In this document: piece by piece, positions 6,084-10,843 of the stretch
Numbering within the stretch: position 1 is the stretch's first letter
How the letters are laid out: every line of letters begins with the position of its first letter
Assembly (NCBI GenBank): GCA_023429565.1
Contig: JAEZDJ010000006.1
Span: 1 to 10,843, forward strand
Origin: Actinomycetes bacterium
GTDB lineage: Bacteria > Actinomycetota > Coriobacteriia > Coriobacteriales > Eggerthellaceae
DNA length: 10,843 bases
Direction: 5' to 3'
The notes under the pieces: model-generated
Databases searched by the model: none
Seen by the model: only the letters and a program-made list of their open reading frames with translations
Told to the model about the DNA's origin: nothing
Position numbers and translations under genes: made by a program

Positions 6084-6103
6084 AGCGAGGCGAATTTTAC
6101 GAG

Positions 6104-6121
6104 ACGCCGCGCGTGCGGCGT
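6104..6121 (+). promoter_or_regulatory. Hairpin in the galU leader
   Basis: ACGCCGC (6104-6110) and GCGGCGT (6115-6121) form a perfect 7-base-pair stem with a GCGT loop in the predicted 5' leader. It lacks a T-tail, so it is not a terminator. No known riboswitch was recognised. Confidence 0.45.
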
Positions 6122-6158
6122 AGCGAGTACGTGAATACCGAAGAAAGGTCTCCTGCAC

Positions 6159-6971
6159 ATGAAAGCTCTGATTCCTGCCGCTGGTCTCGGCACGCGTTTC
6201 CTGCCTGCTACAAAAGCGCAGCCAAAGGAGATGCTGCTTGTTGTCGACCGCCCCGCCATCCAGTATGTCGTGGAGGAGGGGCTTGCCTCGTCGGCCGACG
6301 AAGTCGTCATCATCAACAGCCACGAGAAACGGGCCATCGAGGATCATTTCTCACCGAATCCCGAGCTGGTTGCCGTGCTGCGTGAGCGTGGCAAGGAACA
6401 CTATGCCGACCTGGTCGAGCAGGTCGGCAACCTCAACGTGAGCTACGTGTACCAGGATGAGGCGTTGGGCTTGGGGCATGCTGTGCGTTGCGCCCATGAG
6501 AAGACGGGCGATGAGCCGTTTTACGTCTTGCTTGGTGATGTGCTTGTGCCGGACAACGGGATGCTCCCGCGCATGAAGGACGTGTCGGATGCCCATGAGG
6601 GGGCTAGTGTCATAGCCGTCATGCCGGTTCCGGATGATCAGGTGAGTCGTTTCGGTGTCATTGCGGGCGCTGCCGTCTCTTCCGAGGTGTGGAAGGTGAA
6701 CGAACTTGTCGAAAAGCCGGCGCTTGAGGATGCTCCTTCCAACTTGGCTGTGTTTGGCCGTTACTTGCTGAGCCCACGGGTCATGGATCTTTTGGCTGAG
6801 GTGAAGCCTGGAGTCGGCGGGGAGATCCAGCTGACCGACGCCCTTGATGCGGTGCTTGCGGAAGAGGAGATGTATGCTCTTGTCATCGATCCGGCTGAAG
6901 GATTCGACACGGGCACGGTTGAAAGCTGGCTTGAGACCAACAACATCCTGTTCGCGCGAGAGAATGGGTAA
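6159..6971 (+). CDS. galU: UTP--glucose-1-phosphate uridylyltransferase
   Basis: The enzyme makes UDP-glucose and pyrophosphate from UTP and glucose 1-phosphate in the cytoplasm, feeding surface polysaccharide and glycolipid synthesis. The 270-residue product has the expected length of bacterial GalU and follows the family along its length. The N-terminal nucleotide-binding signature is PAAGLGTRFLPATKAQPKEM (6-25), followed by AIQYVVEEGLAS and KRAIEDHF. The catalytic GD pair is at 126-127, ELVEKPA with Lys186 lies in the sugar-phosphate pocket, and GGEIQLTDAL and FDTGTVESWLETN lie near the C-terminus. ATG at 6159 matches the family N-terminus, and GAAAGG lies about ten bases upstream. The gene stands alone with its own extended -10 promoter and a terminator. 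Confidence 0.96.
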   Translation: MKALIPAAGLGTRFLPATKAQPKEMLLVVDRPAIQYVVEEGLASSADEVVIINSHEKRAIEDHFSPNPELVAVLRERGKEHYADLVEQVGNLNVSYVYQDEALGLGHAVRCAHEKTGDEPFYVLLGDVLVPDNGMLPRMKDVSDAHEGASVIAVMPVPDDQVSRFGVIAGAAVSSEVWKVNELVEKPALEDAPSNLAVFGRYLLSPRVMDLLAEVKPGVGGEIQLTDALDAVLAEEEMYALVIDPAEGFDTGTVESWLETNNILFARENG

Positions 6972-7021
6972 GCGGGGATCGCGTTTCGCTCGGTCCTTTT
7001 CCTCTGCTGAACTGACGGGGC

Positions 7022-7067
7022 AGCCCCCTATCTGACAAGGGTCTTTACGGGGGCTTTCCCTTTTCTT
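7022..7067 (+). terminator. Probable rho-independent terminator of galU
   Basis: AGCCCCC (7022-7028) pairs with GGGGGCT (7049-7055) around a 20-base loop, followed by the pyrimidine/T-rich tail TTCCCTTTTCTT. The loop is longer than usual, but the stem and tail are convincing. Confidence 0.65.
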
Positions 7068-7075
7068 GTCACAAA

Positions 7076-7119
7076 CATTACCATCACTTTTGCAAATGCT
7101 TACCTCTGGTTTACCTGCT
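7076..7119 (+). promoter_or_regulatory. Possible PHO-box-like array of 11-base repeats
   Basis: Three TTACC cores start at 7078, 7100 and 7111, spaced 22 and 11 bases, so all fall in one 11-base phase. As units they read CATTACCATCA, (CTTTTGCAAAT, degenerate), GCTTACCTCTG and GTTTACCTGCT. Actinobacterial PhoP boxes are tandem 11-base units close to GTTCACC. The array lies just upstream of a TATAGT (7136-7141) that could be the -10 of the phosphoesterase gene. The distance from the last unit to that -10 is somewhat longer than the Escherichia coli arrangement. PhoP control is an inference from spacing, core similarity and the product. Confidence 0.45.
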
Positions 7120-7135
7120 TCAAACTCTGCACTTC

Positions 7136-7141
7136 TATAGT
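7136..7141 (+). promoter_or_regulatory. Candidate -10 of the phosphoesterase gene
   Basis: TATAGT matches TATAAT at five of six positions. Only a poor -35 (TTACCT at 7111-7116, 19-base spacer) is present, which would fit an activator-dependent promoter. The predicted leader is about 75 bases long. Confidence 0.4.
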
Positions 7142-7224
7142 CTCATCTGTTCCAGTTTCGGAGAGATGGCGTGCCTCGTGCGAAGAGGACGTCCCGCCAT
7201 GGTGGGTAGAAGGAGAGCAACGGA

Positions 7225-10011
7225 ATGGATTTGAGCAGGAAAAATGATGGCTTCACGGAGCGGGCTCACGGATTCACGCGCCGTGATTTCCTCAAACTGT
7301 CTGCAGTCGCCGGGCTGGGCATGGCGGGCAGTTCCTTTCTATATCCGAAGGACAAGGCTCACGCAGCAGGCGTCGTCAAAACACGTTTTCTTGTGGGAAG
7401 CGATGTCCATATTCCCAACCATAATTCGCCTGAAAAACTGCCCCGCGTGCTTTCCTGGGCAGGCAGTCAGCTGAGTCCTGCCGTCGATCGGATCTGCCTC
7501 GTGGGCGATCTGGTGGACAATGGCACCGTTGAACAGTATCAACAGTTGACGGGCATTATCGATGCCAGCCCGTTTGCTCTGGGGACGGGCGTGTCCGACA
7601 GCGATTTCGTATTTTGCCAAGGCAATCATGAAACATACAGTCCCGGCGTGGCGAATGCTCCGGCACGATTCAAGGAATGTCTGTTCCAAGATGCAAATAA
7701 GGTGCTCGCGGTGAACGGCGTGGCCATCATCACGATGGGGCCGAACGGTTCGAGCGATCAGGATTACACGAAAAACTATGCGTTTCTCAAAACAGCGCTC
7801 GAAACGGTGACCAGCGACACGGTCACCTATGCGGCGGGATCGCCCATTCTTCTGCTGTGCCACCACAGCATTCCCAACACGGCATATACCTCCGAAGAGT
7901 GGTGCGGTTCCTACAGCGGTGAAGAGCTGGCTCTGATGAAGCGCTATCCCCAGATCATTCACATATCGGGCCATAGTCATGCCACGGTAGAGGACGCACG
8001 CTCAATCGATCAGAGCATGGGCATCACCTGCATTCAAGATTCTACTTTGGGAGCGTACTTCGAGAACGAGAGAAACACGCCGAACACGATGTATGATCCC
8101 TCGACGGGAGGCGTGAGTTCGTATCCTGCATACAATGGCGAGGCTTCGCAATGTCTTATCCTAGACGTCATGGACGACGGCACGGTGGAGGTCACGCGCT
8201 ATAATCTGTACCCACTTCTGTCGGGAGCCTCCCCCTACCAAATCTATGAGACCTGGATCATCGACGTCCCTGCAATGATTGCGGCGGGGGGCACGGCCTT
8301 ATCTTGCAGGTATCTGCCCACGCGATCAGCATCGGTCAAACCGGTGCTGCCGACTACGGGTGGGATTGAGATCAAGGATGCGGCGCAAGACGGGTTTACG
8401 GTGACGTTCCCCTCGTTCACTGCCGGGTCAAGCGCCAACCTCGACATGGTGCATGCGTACCGGATTGTCCTGACGCCGGTGGATGCGACTGGCCAGAAGA
8501 TCGGCGACCCTTCTGAGCGCCGTATCTTCAACGATTACTACCGCGCCTCTTCTTCCCGCCACGAGACGACCGGGGAGCGCTGGGCGGTTAAGGTGGCAGG
8601 CCTTGTAGCAGGCACTTCCTATCGCGTGGAGGTGAACGCGGAAACGTCATTCTTCAACAATGCAAACGGCGAAAGCGCCTCCCTGCCGGCCGTCGTGGGA
8701 ACAACGACCGAGGCGCCTGCGGCTCCCGCGGTCATTCTCGATGTCGACTATCGAACCGGCGGCGTGGAGGATGCTATGGGTCATGAGGCCACGAAATGGG
8801 GCGCTGCTCTCATTGATGATGAAGGGTTCGCTTCCGGCATGGCGGCGAAGGTCCTCGAGATCGACGGCAATGGAGGATATGGCTATCTGCTCAATGCGGA
8901 AGATTTTGGCTATTTCGCGGGGCAATCGACGACCGAATGTCTTTTCAAAATGGTCGACGTGAAGTCTGACCAGTGCGTTCTGTCCAACCAACAGCAGGCT
9001 GGCGCGGGCTTCGAAGTTGAAAACGGCATGCTTGAATATTGGTTCAACCATGCGGGCGGCAGCAAGGTGATGCCCGCAGCGGCCATTGAAGCGAACGCAT
9101 GGGTGCATGCGATGGCGACATTCGACGGCAACAGCGTGAAGCTGTATGTGGATGGCGTGCTTGCCGATGCGAAGGAAACGGGAAACAAGGCCATGACCGT
9201 TCCCAATCCCAAGACTTATTTCGTCGGGGCGGACACGTCCTCTGCTGGCACGCCTGAGTACAAATGCAAAAACGGCACTCGTGTCGCCCTCGCACGCATT
9301 TACCCCCGCTGCCTTTCGGCCGAGGAGGTCGCTTCGTCCTTTGCCTCCGCTTTTGTTTTGACCAAAACCGTGGTTGATGCCCAAACCGGCATAAAGGTGG
9401 AAGGCGTCGGACTCGATCAAAAACTCGTTGCAGAGGGAACGCTTGACCGGCCCAAGGCGATTTTGGGTGAGAACGATGTGCTCATTGCCTCATTTGACAT
9501 TGCCCTCGAGTCTTCGGAAGCCCAACTTTCGCAGCCTGTGACTGCCTTGACGCTCACGCTGCCGGTTACTGCAGGATGGGCGGCCAAGAAGGTTCGTGTT
9601 GAGATTGCCCATGGAGACGACACATCCGAGACCCGTGCGGATCTGCTCGTGTCCGAAGGGGATGCCGTGATTGTGAAGCAGGTTTCCAAGCTCTCTCAGT
9701 TCGACGTGATCGCGACCAAGGATCCTTCCGACGGCGGCGGTTCGGGTGGAAATGACGACGGCGGCTCAAACGGCGGTGGTTCGCAGGGGGGTGGCGACGA
9801 CGACGGTTCAAAGGGAGGCTCTGCTGACCATGGAAGCAATGCCGATTCCAGATCAAACGGCAATTCTGGTTCCCCCAAGGGCGGTTCCAAGTTGGTGCAG
9901 ACGGGCGATGCCCCTTGGGCTGCTGCTGCCGCTGCCGCGGTCGGCGTGGCCGGCACTGCTGCCGTCTTGGCACGCGCGGCACTGACCGGAGACGGGTCTG
10001 AACAGGAATAG
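7225..10011 (+). CDS. Tat-exported, probably wall-anchored multidomain metallophosphoesterase
   Basis: The 928-residue protein begins with a Tat signal (TRRDFLK, RR at 19-20) and a cleavage-like AHA-A near 45-48. A calcineurin-type metallophosphoesterase domain follows with its metal-binding blocks in order: SDVH (59-62), GDLVDN (94-99), GNHE (133-136), CHHS (212-215) and GHSH (249-252). Next come a fibronectin-III-like region (about 375-500) and a LamG/concanavalin-like fold (about 503-711, with LYVDGVLAD and a closing ARIYPRCLSAEEV). A further beta-rich segment reaches about 830, followed by a Gly/Ser/Asp-rich linker (about 834-888). The C-terminus reads LVQTGD (890-895), a hydrophobic Ala/Val segment and a short tail, resembling a sortase signal with Val in place of Pro. 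It is therefore expected to act outside the cell, attached to the wall. The substrate is unknown. GAAGGAG nine bases before ATG supports the start. Confidence 0.9.
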   Translation: MDLSRKNDGFTERAHGFTRRDFLKLSAVAGLGMAGSSFLYPKDKAHAAGVVKTRFLVGSDVHIPNHNSPEKLPRVLSWAGSQLSPAVDRICLVGDLVDNGTVEQYQQLTGIIDASPFALGTGVSDSDFVFCQGNHETYSPGVANAPARFKECLFQDANKVLAVNGVAIITMGPNGSSDQDYTKNYAFLKTALETVTSDTVTYAAGSPILLLCHHSIPNTAYTSEEWCGSYSGEELALMKRYPQIIHISGHSHATVEDARSIDQSMGITCIQDSTLGAYFENERNTPNTMYDPSTGGVSSYPAYNGEASQCLILDVMDDGTVEVTRYNLYPLLSGASPYQIYETWIIDVPAMIAAGGTALSCRYLPTRSASVKPVLPTTGGIEIKDAAQDGFTVTFPSFTAGSSANLDMVHAYRIVLTPVDATGQKIGDPSERRIFNDYYRASSSRHETTGERWAVKVAGLVAGTSYRVEVNAETSFFNNANGESASLPAVVGTTTEAPAAPAVILDVDYRTGGVEDAMGHEATKWGAALIDDEGFASGMAAKVLEIDGNGGYGYLLNAEDFGYFAGQSTTECLFKMVDVKSDQCVLSNQQQAGAGFEVENGMLEYWFNHAGGSKVMPAAAIEANAWVHAMATFDGNSVKLYVDGVLADAKETGNKAMTVPNPKTYFVGADTSSAGTPEYKCKNGTRVALARIYPRCLSAEEVASSFASAFVLTKTVVDAQTGIKVEGVGLDQKLVAEGTLDRPKAILGENDVLIASFDIALESSEAQLSQPVTALTLTLPVTAGWAAKKVRVEIAHGDDTSETRADLLVSEGDAVIVKQVSKLSQFDVIATKDPSDGGGSGGNDDGGSNGGGSQGGGDDDGSKGGSADHGSNADSRSNGNSGSPKGGSKLVQTGDAPWAAAAAAAVGVAGTAAVLARAALTGDGSEQE

Positions 10012-10028
10012 ATTTCACGATTTGCACT

Positions 10029-10068
10029 GAGCGGAAAACCGGCTGTCAAATCGCTCGGTTTTCCGCTC
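10029..10068. terminator. Stem-loop between convergent genes, probable terminator
   Basis: A perfect 13-base-pair stem (10029-10041 with 10056-10068) encloses a 14-base loop. The A4/T4 blocks lie inside the stem rather than after it, and neither strand has a clear T-tail, so termination may be moderate. Its position between the convergent phosphoesterase and dehydrogenase genes fits a shared terminator. Confidence 0.6.
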
Positions 10069-10148
10069 TCTCCGTGAAGGATCGGGTTCTTTCTCTGTTG
10101 CTGGCTGGGAGCGTGTCCGTCAAGAGCGGTCGCCTCGCTGTCCCTTCC

Positions 10149-10843
10149 TCACCTCACCACGTTTTGTGGCTTTCCCCCGACGAAGGCGCCGACGTTGGCG
10201 GCCACGGTTGCCAACAAGCGCTCGCGCGCCTCTCGTGTGGCCCAGGCGATATGAGGCGTAATCACGATGTTCTGATCTTTTGCCTGCAGAAGTGGGTTGT
10301 CGGGACGCATGGGCTCGACTGACACGACGTCAGCGCCGAACCCTCCCAGCTTTCCCGAGTTGAGCGCATTCACGACGGCACGCTCGTCAACCAGTGTCCC
10401 TCGGGCTGTGTTGATGAGGAGGGCTCCATCTTTCATGGCGTCGAGCGCCGTCGCATCTATCATGTTGGCGGTCTCAGGTGAAGCGGGCACATGCAGGGAC
10501 ACGATGTCGCAGGTTGCGAGCAGCTCCTCGAGCTCGACTTGATGCATGTCTCCCTGGGCGAGCTCTGGCTTGGGGTGTCTGGTGGCAAAGAGCACGCGCA
10601 TGCCAAAGGCCTGCGCGATACGCGCGACCGATTGTCCGATGCTGCCCATGCCGACGATGCCCATCGTCTTTCCCGAAAGCTCCATGAGGGGTGTCTTCCA
10701 AAATGAGAAGTCCCGTGCTTGGGTCCAGGCTCCTTCCATGACAAGTTCTGAATGGAAGCCCACGTGCAGGCACAGTTCAAGAATGAGCGCGAACGTCATC
10801 TGTGCCACGTCGGGCGTTGAGTAGGCGGGCACATTGGACACGA
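10149..10843 (-). CDS. D-isomer-specific 2-hydroxyacid dehydrogenase, N-terminus outside the window
   Basis: The visible 231 residues cover the nucleotide-binding domain and C-terminal catalytic part of a NAD(P)-dependent D-2-hydroxyacid dehydrogenase (glycerate dehydrogenase/hydroxypyruvate reductase-like). They include the hinge NVPAYSTPDVAQ, the Rossmann motif GMGSIG (fragment residues 64-69), ARGTLVDE with the substrate-binding Arg147, Glu176 in VVSVEP and the catalytic His197 in TPHIAW. All three catalytic positions are present, so the enzyme should be active. After strand beta-2 the sequence is FATRHPKP, with no acidic residue, which hints at NADP(H) use or relaxed cofactor choice. The reading frame is open to the right edge, so roughly the first 80-100 residues are missing. 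The GTG near the edge lies inside the conserved hinge and is not the start. The exact substrate cannot be told. Confidence 0.9.
   Translation of the reverse strand, partial: VSNVPAYSTPDVAQMTFALILELCLHVGFHSELVMEGAWTQARDFSFWKTPLMELSGKTMGIVGMGSIGQSVARIAQAFGMRVLFATRHPKPELAQGDMHQVELEELLATCDIVSLHVPASPETANMIDATALDAMKDGALLINTARGTLVDERAVVNALNSGKLGGFGADVVSVEPMRPDNPLLQAKDQNIVITPHIAWATREARERLLATVAANVGAFVGGKPQNVVR

Larger units (their letters stand above)
5418..6158. other. 741-base region without an intact gene, containing a LuxR-type gene remnant
   Basis: The open frames here have no family resemblance, unremarkable starts and overlap each other. The tract does hold bases 5572-5595, whose translation RVRGMMRR resembles RVNGMMRG of the regulator (coding bases 3332-3355). 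It also holds a hairpin at 5856-5880 and the clear LuxR-type 3' end at 5907-5939. From about 5940 the composition returns to that of galU, and the galU promoter lies at 6075-6083. Confidence 0.6.

Noticed and set aside
8647..9420. 257-codon open frame on the minus strand (and a similar one at 7339-7980)
   Set aside because: Both are shadows of the phosphoesterase gene, with no recognisable domain or ribosome binding site.
1..10843. CRISPR array, insertion sequence or toxin-antitoxin pair
   Set aside because: No regularly spaced repeats, transposase motifs or paired small genes were seen on either strand.

Overview
The window looks like a moderately GC-rich chromosome segment of an anaerobic actinobacterium of the Eggerthellaceae/Coriobacteriia type. 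The grounds are a Tat-exported, fumarate-reductase-like flavoprotein divergent from a polytopic membrane LuxR-type regulator (an arrangement typical of Eggerthella-like gut bacteria), the sortase-like LVQTGD tail of a large surface protein, and TTG start usage. No 16S rRNA or similar marker is present, so the genus is not determined.

Layout from left to right. The 3' tip of an unidentified acidic protein (1-35) is followed by a tRNA-Ala(CGC) gene (123-198) with its own promoter and terminator. A second, bidirectional terminator closes the minus-strand flavin reductase gene (364-2151). That gene is divergent from a 12-helix LuxR-type regulator (2351-3841). Their shared 199-base control region carries two inverted copies of a dyad-containing element, one oriented toward each gene. 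Next is an AT-rich stretch (3842-5940) with a long leader region, a beta-propeller-like lipoprotein gene (4374-5417) and a gene-poor tract ending in a fragment of a second LuxR-type gene. A near-perfect 32-base direct repeat, part of the LuxR coding sequence, brackets this island. Ordinary sequence resumes with galU (6159-6971), then a 928-residue Tat-exported metallophosphoesterase (7225-10011) whose promoter region carries in-phase TTACC repeats resembling a PHO box. The window ends in a convergent D-2-hydroxyacid dehydrogenase gene, cut by the right edge.

How the genes may work together. The regulator and reductase look like a self-contained respiratory module: a membrane-embedded one-component sensor would control an exported, lipid-anchored reductase that uses an unknown organic electron acceptor. 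The reductase has no heme or FMN domain of its own, so its electrons must come from a separate carrier. GalU supplies UDP-glucose for surface glycans. The phosphoesterase is probably a wall-attached phosphate scavenger. Those two, and the dehydrogenase, show no operon link to the reductase module.
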